NCBI GenBank assembly: GCA_019914945.1 | Contig: CM034099.1 | Location: 13,095,001 to 13,159,000, forward strand | Source of the DNA: Typha latifolia | Taxonomy: Eukaryota; Streptophyta; Magnoliopsida; Poales; Typhaceae | DNA: 64,000 nt | Reading direction: 5' to 3' | Shown here: one piece after another, positions 23,766 to 33,637 of the stretch | Position numbering within the stretch: position 1 is the first letter of the stretch | Layout: each line of letters begins with the position of its first letter | Program-made: the position numbers and the translations under genes | Notes under the pieces: generated by a model | What the model was told of the DNA's origin: nothing | Seen by the model: the letters and a program-made list of their open reading frames with translations, nothing else | Databases searched by the model: none

Positions 23766-24170
23766 CTAAATTAAACAACTCTAACAAATCCTAACAAATC
23801 AACAACTAAGTTAAAATCCTAACAAACTAACTAAACCAGTCTTCCTTATCTTCTCCAATTAACTCTCATATTAATCTTTCATTTTTTTCATAGGTAGATA
23901 CTGAATCTAGATAAGTCATGAATATCAAAGTTCTAGATATGAAGGTTTTCGACCTTATCCAATTAGTTTGATATTATTTTGATATATGTAGAATAATTTA
24001 TGAATATTTTCCCAAAACTGCGCAGAGTTGGATTTAGCTAATTAAATGAAATCATAACCTATTAAGACTCTAACTAAACCAAATAACCAAATAAGATAAC
24101 TAGACTCAATTCATTGAGCCTAATCTCCTTCTGATGTGATCCAATTTGATCCGATTCGTATCAGCTACTC
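23766..24170. other. Unassigned AT-rich sequence
   Basis: No reading frame or clear homology is visible. A phrase near 24000 (AATATTTTCCCAAAACTGCG) resembles the H LTR, so this is probably more LTR debris. Confidence 0.4.
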
Positions 24171-25090
24171 CTTCTTATTGTCCAGCCATACCCTCATCTT
24201 CAGCTGTATTCATTCAGCCTAATCTTCTTTGGTGCAGCGATGTCTGGGTACAAACTTCTCATCATAGTGAAAGCATAGGCCTTTGGCTCTTCGCTCCTCT
24301 ACTTGAGCTGGCGTGAGTGCTCGACTTGGACCTCTAGGTGCATACTTTACATCTTGGGAAGGCTTCAAGGGTGCTTGAGGAGGCACCATTGCAGCAATAG
24401 CTTTTGGTACGCTGGTAACATTTCTGATTGCTATGGTAGGACAAACCGGATTGCGGCTTTCTTGGCTCGTCCAGTTTTGTTTAAGGTGTAACTTCATGGC
24501 TCGATATTTGTCTTCCATGAGTACTGCATCTTCGAAGGCCTCCTTTTTAAGGTTCTAGGCCTTAAAGACCTCACGTTGACTTGTATGTCTCCCCGCTGCG
24601 AGGAGATGAAGGTGCTGCAAAGTTGTTGATCCGTCCATGGCGGTTGGCATCGGCTACTTATCCTCTCAAATTCTTCTTGGTATGCCCTGACCTTGGTTCT
24701 TTGAACTGGCTTTGAGAGGAGAGCATCAAAGTCTTCATACCTCGACGCTCCAAATCGCTGCGTGAAATCGACGCAAAAGTCAGCCCAAGTTTCAATCGTC
24801 TCATGGGCATTGGCTGCTCGAAACCATTGAGGTGCCGCATCTGCAAGGAGGAAGCTCGCAACTCACCTTATATTCTTTCGTTGTACCCTAGTATGCAAAG
24901 AATTGTTCTACCCAATATAACCAATCGATCGGATCACCACCTTTGAACTTAGGAAATTCGAGACACACAATTTACCCATGGATATCGTTGTCTCAATCCG
25001 GATCATATCCTAGTCCCTGTCTAACCGGAGGAGGGTGCACCATGAATGCTTGATGATCCCTCCTTCGATTTTAGTTAACTTGATGTAGTT
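24171..25090 (-). pseudogene. Gypsy family-G gag with zinc knuckle
   Basis: On the minus strand, gag starts near the ATG at about 25045 and has KFKGGDPIDWLYWVEQFFAY. A capsid segment with LTFASISRSDLERRG in a shifted frame follows, then MEDKYRAMKLHLKQ and the knuckle region CFHYDEKFVPRHRC. The second cysteine of that knuckle is a tyrosine. Stops and shifts occur throughout. It follows its own primer-binding site (25120-25134) and LTR (25135-25753), so it is the 5' end of a minus-strand G element. Confidence 0.8.
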
Positions 25091-25099
25091 CCTGATACG

Positions 25100-25134
25100 A
25101 TCACGCCTCTGGCTATGGAGCTTTGATACCAGCT
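25100..25134 (-). other. Primer-binding site with a second LTR-end copy
   Basis: On the minus strand the LTR end GATCGTATCA is followed by AGCTGGTATCAAAGC. A second GATCGTATCA lies downstream at 25092-25101, after the GGCTATGGAG spacer. This is a single-repeat version of the arrays seen elsewhere. Confidence 0.75.
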
Positions 25135-25753
25135 TGATACGATCTCGCCTTTTTGGTGAAGGGTTGATCTCTTCCAATTCTTGATCTGGACTAGATCTAG
25201 CACAGAACTTTGAAATAAGATCCCGAAATATGCCGCCGTCGGATCAACGTGAAACTTTGATATATTGTAGCCCCAGAAAAGAGCTTTCCAACAAATCTAG
25301 TTTCAGGCGAATCGGATGTGGGGATCCATGGATGGAGGCACGTGATCCTAGGTAATGGTGGTTGAAGGTAGACCGGCGTTAATGTGGTGGCACCGGTGAA
25401 AAGTGATGGTGGAAGGGTTGTGGTTGATGGAAGGATTAGGGCAAGTGTGGGATAGATTGGACGAAGGGGGAGAAGAGGGCCACCCCTAAGGGACTAGGGT
25501 GATTAGCCGGACGAGGGAGGTTAGAAGCGGCGTCGCCGGGGATTGAGAGAACGGGAGCGAAGAAGACGAAGGAGGCAAGGCAAAATTCAATCTCAATAAT
25601 CAATAATCAATAATCAATTTGGTTGCCTACCACATCCTTTTATAGGCTAACCAACAACTCAAATTAACCCTAAAAACACAATTTTCGTCGACCACGTTCG
25701 AACTCGCCCGACCGCGTTCGAACGCACTGAGTTCGCTCTTCTAGATTTGCGAA
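25135..25753 (-). mobile_element. Family-G 5' LTR, interrupted
   Basis: The LTR end TGATACGATCTCGCC at 25135 is intact. The body runs to GCGAA at 25753, where the inverted solo LTR sits, and resumes at 26682 for only about 16 bases (GCGAACGCGATGCAGG) before pol sequence. Confidence 0.8.
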
Positions 25754-26681
25754 TGATACTATTCGGACTTCACCGACGTCGTCTCGAGCATGGATTCACT
25801 TTAGGAGTGTTTTTGCTTCATGTTTTAGTGTTTAATTTCCATTAAAATAAGTTTTCTGTAAGTCACGTTCGAACGCCTGCATCGCGTTCGCAAATACCGA
25901 CAGGCGCGTTCGATCACGCGTTCGAACGCCTGCATCGTGTTCGCAAATCTAGAAGAGCTAATTCGGTGCGTTTGAACGCGGTCGGGCGAGTTCGAACGCG
26001 GTCGACGAAAATTGTGTTTTAGGGTTAATGTGAGTTGTCGGTTAGCCTATAAAGGATGTGTAGGGCAACCAAAATTATTATTGATTATTAAGATTGAGTT
26101 TTGCCTTGCCTCCTTCGTCTTCTTCGCTCCCGTTCTCTCAATCCCCGGCGACGCCGCTTCTAACCTCCCTCGTCCGGCTAATCACCCTAGTCCCTTAGGG
26201 GTGGCCCTCTTCTCCCCCTTCGTCCAATCTATCCAACACTTGCCCTAATCCTTCCATCATCCACAACCCTTCCACCATAACTTTTCACCGGTGCCACCAC
26301 ATTAACGCCGGTCCACCATCCACCATTACCTAGGATCTCGTGCCTCCATCCACGGATCCAAAACAGAGCATCCTGATGTTCGTCCATTAAACGAACGATA
26401 TCTCGAGATCCCCAACTCCAATTCGCCTGAAACTTGATTTGTTGGAAAGCTCTTTTCGAGGGCGGCAACATATCAAAAGTTCACATCGATTCAACAGGGA
26501 ATATTTTGGGATCTTATTTCAAAGTTCCGTGCCAGATCTAGTCTAGATCAAGAATTGGAAGAGATCGACCCTTCACCAAAAAGGCGAGATCGTATCAAGT
26601 TGGTATCAAAGCTCCATAGCCAGAGGTGTGATCGTATCAAGCTGGTATCAGAGCCTTAGCCCCAAAGAGAAGATCGTATCA
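25754..26681 (+). mobile_element. Family-G solo LTR with extended 3' end
   Basis: It starts TGATACTATTCGGACTTC. The usual LTR end ATCGTATCA occurs at about 26590-26599. Two 42-bp units then follow, each ATCGTATCA, a TGGTATCA(A/G)AGC primer-site core and a spacer. A final ATCGTATCA ends at 26681. The flanks are GCGAA at 25749-25753 and 26682-26686. It is inserted head-to-head in a minus-strand LTR of the same family. Confidence 0.85.
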
Positions 26682-26697
26682 GCGAACGCGATGCAGG

Positions 26698-27296
26698 CTA
26701 CAATGGGATCCTCAACCATTGTAGCAGCCCTCGGAATACTCGGACCGGTTCAGTGGGGCCATCCTGCGGCCATCCTTCCGTCTCTAATCTGGTCCCATGG
26801 CGTCTTCTCCTGCGGCCTAATACTCGGACCGGTTCAGTGGGGCCATCCTCCTCCATTAGTTCGGGTAAGGCCGAACCCACCACATGGTTAGGCCCAATCT
26901 AGGCCTTCAATGCTGATACATGGAAGACCGGATGTATCATGGTTCCTTCAGGTAGGTCCAACCGGTAAGCTACTGGACCGATTCGTTGTAGCACTCGGTA
27001 CGGACCGTAGTACTTGTAACCCAACTTTTGGTTCAAAATTGGTCTCAATGTGGATTGCCGATACGGTTGAGCTCGAACAAACACCAATTGATCCACCTCA
27101 AATTCTCGCTCACGTCGGCCTTTGTCATGAGTTTGCTTCATGCGGTTTTGGGCTGTTGCTAGGTGAGTCTTGAGCAGTCTCAATGTTTCATCTCGATCAG
27201 CAAGCTCCAAGTCAAGCTCGGTCCTATCCGCCGCCGCGAGTCTATCATAGGCACGCAAGTATTGCTCCAGTCTTTGGTCGTTCCGCCACAAAGCAT
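26698..27296 (-). pseudogene. Gypsy integrase C-terminus and chromodomain start
   Basis: The minus-strand translation reads RLAAADRTELDLELADRD, QNRMKQTHDKGRREREF, VRAQPYRQSTLRP, NQKLGYKYYGPYRVLQRIG and HPVFHVSALKA, the usual end of a plant chromovirus integrase. After one stop it continues as a chromodomain start (GPTEPVRVLGRRRRRHG). A 31-bp direct repeat at 26735-26765 and 26819-26849 disrupts this part. It is separated from the upstream integrase core by a deletion with a duplicated 20-bp filler at 27254-27316. Confidence 0.8.
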
Positions 27297-28591
27297 CGCA
27301 AGTATTGCTCCAGTCTGCGATTCACCACCTCGGTTTGGCCATCCGTCTCGGGGTGATAAGATGAACTCAGGTTGATTTGAGTCCCTTGCAATCTGAAGAA
27401 CTCGGACCAAAACTCACTGATGAAGATGCGATCCCGGTCTGACACGATCGTCCTAGGCATCCCATGCAAGCGTGCCACTTCCCGAACAAAAATTTTAGCA
27501 ACCCTTTTTGCTAAAAACGGGTGAGACAATGTTATGAAATGAGCATATTTGCTCAGTCTATCCACCACAACAAACACTACCGATTGTCCCCGAACCTCCG
27601 GCAACCCCTCGATGAAGTCCATGGAGATATCCTCCCAAATACGCTCTGGTATAGGTAGTGGTTGTAGCAGCCCGCTAGGCTTGAGTGCCTCCGATTTGAC
27701 TCGTTGGCAGATTTGACATTCACGCACATACTTCTTCACGTCCGTCTTCATCGCTGTCCATGTACAGTTTTGGGCCAGCCGCTTGTAGGTACGTAATACC
27801 CCTTCATGCCCTGCTATAGGAGTATCATGGAAATGTGCCATCAATAGCCTCCGTAGCTCTTCGTTCCGGGGTACCTTGATTCGCCCGCACTCTAGTACTA
27901 ACCCATCGCGCTCCTCGTGCTCGGGGTGGCTTGAGGGGTTCTCTCTCAACTCCTCTATGAGTTGGACCAGCTCACTATCCTCTGCACTAGCTCTTCGCAG
28001 ATCTGAGAAGAAAGGAAAGGTGGGCGCCGAGAAAGAAGTGAGCTCCCTTGCGACCCCTTCATTTGGAAGTTCAAGCAGCGGTTGGCTTCCATCTAACAGC
28101 ACTCTCTTGTCATTTCTCCAAAACGTCAATGTGAGGCTTGTAAAATCAAATGTCATGGGCCCGAAGCTTCGAAGCCATTGGGTCCCCAAAATAATATCGG
28201 CACCTTGCAAGGCCAACGGATAAAGATCCAATGTGAATGTTTGGCCTTGCACCTTCAATTCTGCACCTCCACAAATAGAATCCGCTCGCAATGTGGTGCC
28301 ATCTCCAATCATCACATCGAACCCTTCCGTGGGTTCCGACTCGAGCCCAATCTTCCTAAGGAGCCTCTTGTCAATGAAGTTGTGGGTGGACCCGGTGTCA
28401 ATCAAGATTCTCACTGTGGTTTTCTTGACTACCCCGTTCACCCTCAAGGTCTTTGGCGCAGCTGTCCCCGAATAGGCGTGGAGGGAGATTTCGGCTATCA
28501 TGTCCTCCACAGGTTGCTCCTCAGCTTCTTCTCCTTGATATCCAGCCACATCTGCACCTTCAGCTGCAAACTCGTCCTCCGTTTCCTCCAA
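27245..28591 (-). pseudogene. Gypsy protease fused in frame to integrase; RT and RNase H deleted
   Basis: This is the longest open frame in the window, 448 codons. The protease has RILIDTGSTHNFID with DTG, and ADIILGTQWL. About residue 190 it passes from LLELPNEG directly to ELTSFSAPTFPFF, which in other copies lies after RNase H. Integrase follows, with the H-H-C-C zinc domain (HFHDTPIAGHEG ... CQICQRVK) and the catalytic triad (MDFIEGLP, VSDRDR, QTEVVNR). About 1.4 kb of RT-RNase H is lost without breaking the frame. Upstream the same frame is separated from gag by one TGA at 28592-28594. It would be non-autonomous if expressed. Confidence 0.85.
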
Positions 28592-29336
28592 TCAATCGAT
28601 TAGCATCATCGATCCCATCGGTTTAGCGCAGCGATGCCCGGGTACAAACTTCTCATCACAACGGAAGCATAAGCCCTTGGCTCTTCTTTCTTCTACTTGG
28701 GCTGGTGTGAGTGCTCGTCCCAGACCTCTAGGTGCATACTTCACATCTTGGGATGGCTTCAAGGGTGCTCGAGGAGGTACCACTGTAGCAGCAACCCTTG
28801 GTACTCCGATAGTATTTCCCGCCGCTATGTTTGGTTGAGCTTGATTGCGGCTTCCTTGGCTCATCCAACTCTGTTTCAAGTGTATCTTCATGGCCTTATG
28901 TTTGTCTTCCATAAGCACCGCATCTTCGAAGGCCTCCTTTAAGGTTCTAGGCTTTAAAGCCCTCACATCGGCTTGTATGTCACCCCGCAGCCCGGAGATG
29001 AAGGTGCTGCGAAGTTGCTGATCCGTCCATGGTGGATGACATCGGCTACTAATCCTCTCAAATTCTTCTTGGTATGACCTAACCGTGGTCTTTTGCACCG
29101 TCTTTGAGAGGAGAGCATCAAAGTCTTCATATCCCGATGCTCCAAATCTCCATGTGATATCGGCACAAAATTCAGCCTAAGTTTCGATAGCCTCAATGGC
29201 ATTAGCTGCTCGAAACCAATGAAGCGCCGCATACTCTTCCGCCGTTCCTTGGTATGCAAAGAATTGCTCCGCCCTATACAACCAATCGATTGGATCGCCA
29301 CCTTTGAACTTGGGGAATTCGAGACGCACGATACCA
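28592..29336 (-). pseudogene. Gypsy family-G gag (same frame as the protease-integrase ORF)
   Basis: The minus-strand frame holds LEFPKFKGGDPIDWLYRAEQ, then the capsid end with YQEEFERISSRCHPPW, LRSTFISGLRGDIQADVRAL and EEAFEDAVLMEDKHKAMK. A Pro-rich linker and the knuckle CFRCDEKFVPGHRC with its ligands follow. The last 168 codons are open and end at a TGA (28592-28594) where a homologous copy (58888-58900) has glycine. The N-terminal part has a short deletion near 29230 and a stop near 29178. Gag forms the particle. Confidence 0.8.
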
Positions 29337-29388
29337 CCTCTGGCTATGGAGCTCTAATACCACCTCTGGCTATGGAGCTCTGATACCA
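29337..29388 (-). repeat. Duplicated 26-bp primer-binding-site unit
   Basis: Two head-to-tail 26-bp units on the minus strand each have TGGTATCAGAGC (or TGGTATTAGAGC) plus TCCATAGCCAGAGG, followed by a third TGGTAT. They lie immediately upstream of gag. The LTR that should precede them is missing; RNase H sequence of another element abuts at about 29395. Confidence 0.85.
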
Positions 29389-29394
29389 TATCCC

Positions 29395-30230
29395 ATCAAT
29401 TTTGTGACCCATCGCTGTTGTGCCGGAGTGTGTATGTGCTGTCCCATAAAGTATGGAAGGCACCTTTGATCAGTTCGGATAATGAATCATCTACTAATCA
29501 AATAAGGCCTCCACTTTGTCGCCGCATGTAGAATTGTGAACATCTCTCTCTCATAAGTCGATAATTGTTAAGATTTTGGTGACAAAGCCTTACTAAGAAA
29601 GGCTATGAGACGTCCTCCTTGCATTAATATAGCTCCTATGCCAACTCCCGACGCATCACATTCCACAACGAACTCTTTAGTGAAGTCCGGTAGAGGTAGA
29701 ACGGGCGCCGTTGTCATTATTGTTTTCAGTTTTTCAAAGGTTGTAGTGGCTTCATCCGTCCATCTAAAAGAGTCCTTCTTCAACAAAGAAGTGAGAGGAG
29801 CAGTGATCTTGCCATACCCGGCGATGAAGCGACAATAATATCCTGTCAACCCTAAAAATCATCGCAATCCTATGGTGGTAGTAGGAATCAGCCAAGCGAT
29901 CTTGCATCCTACCTTTTGAGGATCCGCCGCCCACCTTCCACTAATATGATGTGGTCTAAATACTCCACTTGTGGTACTCCCCATAGTAACTTGGACTTCT
30001 TAATCTTCAACTGGTTTTGCTTCAATAAATTCAGCACATCCTCCAAATGCCGCTAATGCTCCAATTTAGTCCTATTATACACCAAAATATCATCAAAGAA
30101 TACCAAGACATACTTTCACAGTACAGGCCGAAAAATATCATTCATGATGCCTTGAAAAGTAGTTGGAGCATTAGTAAGACCAAAGGGCATCATCCAAAAC
30201 TCGTCGTGCCTGTTTGGAGTCTAAAATGTA
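29395..30230 (-). pseudogene. Gypsy family-H RT and RNase H remnant
   Basis: On the minus strand RT begins at about 30230 with HKTTF. It has FFDDILVYN near 30090, [34 protein letters not shown] and [18 protein letters not shown]. RNase H runs to about 29395 at HQWVTKL. Stops split it. It is preceded, in reading direction, by integrase and not by protease. Confidence 0.75.
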
Positions 30231-31170
30231 GTTTTATGCACAAGATTATAAGCGACTAGTCCAATACGCTCACAAACGTTAAATGCACCAAAAAATTTGA
30301 ATGCCAATTTTTGGTTCTGAATAGGATGCAAGGTAATTTGACGATAGGGCTGAGCTTGTAAAAACACCATGTCACCCACACTAAACTCCTCGCGATGATG
30401 CTGATCATACATTTGTTTCATCCGATTCTGAGCTGCTCTCATATGAGTCTGCAACCTCCTAAGAGTAGCATCACGATCCATCAATGCCATATCAACCTCA
30501 ATCTGTTCCGATGAAGCCGCCAAATCATACCCCTGTAACACTGATGTCGCTCGTCCATATACTACCTCGAATGGGGTCATGCTAGTGCTGTTGTGATGAG
30601 AAGTGTTATTCAACTACTAAGCCCATGGAAGATACACCAACCAGCATTTAGAACGATCACCGATGAAACACTGAAGGTATTGCTCAATTCCCCGATTAAC
30701 CACCTCTGTTTGCCCGTTGGCTTGCGGGTGGTATGCCGAGCTCAAGTTCAGTTTTATGCCATGCAACTTGAATTATTCAGTCCAAAACTCACTGATGAAT
30801 ATACGATCATGATTCAAAATAATTGAGCGAGGCATTTTGGATGACACATTCGGCTACTGATTTGGCGAAAAAAGGGTGCGCCAAGGCTGAAAAATGCGTG
30901 TATTTACTCAACTTGTCTACCACCACAAAGATAACTAAATACCCACGTACTAACGGTAACCCCTCTATGAAATCTATAGAGATATCCTCCCAAACATGAT
31001 CCGGTATCGGCAAGGGTTGTAGAAGTCCAGCGGGCTACAAGGTCTCCGTCTTTGCTCTTTGACACACCTTGCACACCCTCACATGTGCCTTGACGTCCTT
31101 CTTCATTCCAGCCTAGGTATAGCTATAAGATAGCCTCTTCTAAGTCCTTAGAACATCTTCATGACCTGCT
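30221..31170 (-). pseudogene. Gypsy integrase remnant placed upstream of RT
   Basis: Minus-strand pieces include CQRAKTETL-like zinc sequence near 31050, [18 protein letters not shown] with the first catalytic residue (30960-31000), [49 protein letters not shown] and KLAFKFFGAF. The C-terminus runs into RT (NLVHKTTF) within one reading frame, so the order integrase-RT is permuted relative to a normal gypsy element. Several stops are present. Confidence 0.75.
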
Positions 31171-31204
31171 TTAGGAGTGTTGTGGAGTGTTGTGGAAGTT
31201 TTTG

Positions 31205-31771
31205 TTCAATCTATCATGTTTTCAGATCTGGACAGAATCTGACATGGAACTTTGGAAATGGATCCCGAAAGATGCAGCCCTCGGATCAACATGAAATTTT
31301 GATTGTTGTATCCAGGGAAAAGAGCTTTCCAATAAATCTAATTTCAAGAAAATCGGACAGTGGTATCTTGACATATCGTTCGAGAAGTAGACAAACATTA
31401 GGGAGTGCATCTATAGATCCATGGATGAAGGCACGAGATCCTAGGTGATGATGGATGGTGGTAGACCAGCGGTAATGGGGTGGCACCGGTGAGTAAGTGG
31501 TGGTAAAAAGATTATAGATGATGGAAGGGGTTAGGGCAAGGTAATAGAAAGATTGGAAGAAGGGGGAGGAGTGGGGGCGCTAAGGGACTAGGGTGAGTGG
31601 CCAGTCGAGGGAGGCTCTAATGGCGGCATAGGGGAACGAGAGAACGAGAGACAAGAAGAAGAAGAAGAAGAAGAATACTAGGGCAAAACTCAATTTATTC
31701 AATAATCCTCTTTGGTTGCCATCCACGCCTTAAGAGGCTAACCAAACAATTCAAAACTAACAATTATTAAC
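31205..31771 (-). mobile_element. Family-G LTR, left part, split by an H element
   Basis: It matches the G LTR at 55920-56430 in the same orientation. The LTR end is lost at the left, about 70 bp short. It resumes at 39058-39381, on the far side of the H element that starts at 31772. Confidence 0.75.
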
Positions 31772-32552
31772 TAATACACTTAGATAGGATCTTTTCTTAT
31801 TGCATTATTCTGTAGGTCGCATTCGAATGCAGGAGGGGTCACGTTTGAATGCCCTTGCGAACGCCTGCATTAGGTTCGCAAATACAAAGAACGCATATTG
31901 TGCTTTCGAACGTAGTCGAGCGAGTTTGAACGCCCGCGTTCGAATGCCTGTATCACGTTCGCACATACAAAGAATGTGTTTTGGTGCGTTCGAACGCAAT
32001 CGACAGGAATTCTCTAGAATTAGGGTTTCCTATTATTTTAGGACTTGTTGGCTAGCCTCTATATATATGTGAATGGCAACCAAATTCATTATGCTATTGG
32101 ATTATTGATTTTTTGCCTCTTATCTTCTCTCTAGACTTCTCCCTTCTCCTTCTTCACCAAACTTCCACCTCTATCGTTGGCAAGGTCTCTCCTAACTTCT
32201 AATCTCCCTCGACTATTGAGCCATCCCCCTTCTTTGGGATCTCGACCACTTCGTTCTCTTCATCTACATCCTTTAACCACTTCTAGCCTTTATCTCCATA
32301 CCTATCCATAACCCTAACATCCACTCCACCCGTCACCACCACCATCATCCACGTTATTCCGTATTTTCGTCCCTGCTATAGTTCGAATATGCAAATGGTA
32401 TAAATACAAAAATTGTAGCTCCAGAAGTTACGGATCTAACCTAATTAGTTTCGTAATTTTACAACTACTGAAGAATATTTGACAAATAGTTTTTCACAGT
32501 TGCGCAGACTGATTCCTATAATATATCCATACCTTGAAGGAATAACTTATCA
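31772..32552 (+). mobile_element. 5' LTR of the H element
   Basis: It runs from TAATACACTTAG (TGATACAC in the copy at 53826) to AACTTATCA. TTCGAACG motifs lie at 31810-32010 and a TATATATATG stretch at about 32060. Confidence 0.8.
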
Positions 32553-32626
32553 AGTGGTATGAGAGCTTATCAATTGGTATCAGAGCTTATCATCTAGTAT
32601 CAAAGCTTATTAGTGGTTACAGAGTT
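32547..32626 (+). repeat. Array of four 20-bp LTR-end/primer-binding-site units
   Basis: The units are TTATCAAGTGGTATGAGAGC, TTATCAATTGGTATCAGAGC, TTATCATCTAGTATCAAAGC and TTATTAGTGGTTACAGAGTT. The first begins with the last six bases of the LTR. Only the second unit has a perfect TGGTATCAGAGC. Confidence 0.9.
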
Positions 32627-33637
32627 TGGGACCCATCACATTTGATTTTCGGAGCATGTGGATAAAATTTAAACATAGAAACAAAGATGTGCGGCTTGAT
32701 GGCATTCGGTCTTTGTTAATTCCTACAATGCAGCCTATGATTAGGCCCAGGGCTGCACCGACAAACGTGAGGTCATATTGGTATCCATATGTGCAAAAAG
32801 AAGTTATCTCAAAGATGGTTGCCGAGATGTTGGAGCAAGGTATCATTCAACCAAGTCATAGCTCATACTTATTCCCTAAGCTTTTGGTGTGAAAAAGGAT
32901 GGGACATGGCATTTTTGTGTCGACTATCGGGCACTAAACGCCATTACCGTCAAGGACCGGTATCCCATTCTAGTTATTGAGGAATTGCTGAACGAGATTG
33001 CAGGGGCGACTATATTTAGTAAGCTTGACTTGAGAGCCGGATATCATTAAATTAGAGTTCACTCGGTGAATGTGCACAAAACTGCATTTCGGACTTCGGA
33101 GGGGCATTACGAGTTCCGGGTGATGCCTTTTGGTCTCACCAATGCTTCAGCTACCTTTCAAGACTTCATGAATGAAATATTTGGGCCTTTCTTGCGAAGG
33201 TATGTCTTGGTATTTTTTGACGACATTTTGGTGTATAGTAGGACTGAATTGGAGCATTGGCGACATTTGAAGGATGTGATGAATTTGTTGAAACAAAACC
33301 AATTGAAGATCAAGAAGTCCAAGTGCCTATGGGGAGTATGACAAGTGGAGTATTTAGACCACATCATTTCATCGGATGGTGTAGCGGCGGATCCTCAAAA
33401 GGTTGCATGTATGACCACTTGGCCTATTCCTACTACTACCACTGGATTGAGAATATTTTTAGGGCTGAACGGATATTATCGACGCTTCATCATCAGATAT
33501 GGCAAGATCGCTGCTCCTCTCACTTCTTTGTTGAAGAAGGACTCCTTTTGATGGACGGATGAAGCCACTTCAGCCTTTGAAAACCTAAAAACAGCAATGA
33601 CGATGGCACCCGTTCTAGCGCTACCGGACTTCACCAA
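32627..33637 (+). pseudogene. Gypsy RT domain (H element)
   Basis: It starts in the protease-RT linker (GPITFDFRSMWIKF). [60 protein letters not shown] and FFDDILVYSRT (active-site DD at about 33217-33240) follow, then [11 protein letters not shown] and LPDFTN, where the solo LTR interrupts at 33637. In-frame stops lie near 32890, 33047, 33340 and 33549. RT would copy element RNA into cDNA. Confidence 0.85.
33633..33637. repeat. Target-site duplication ACCAA / ACTAA
   Basis: ACCAA here and ACTAA at 36473-36477 flank the T2 solo LTR with one difference. The undisrupted homologue near 29680 reads CTTCACTAAAGAG. Confidence 0.85.

Noticed and set aside
28178..28603. Plus-strand 141-codon open frame
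   Set aside because: It is antisense to the gypsy protease; similar shadows occur at 58553 and 22712.
31820..32010. Heat-shock elements in the LTR motif clusters
   Set aside because: The core is TTCGAA without the two-base gap required between TTC and GAA, so the standard heat-shock consensus does not fit.
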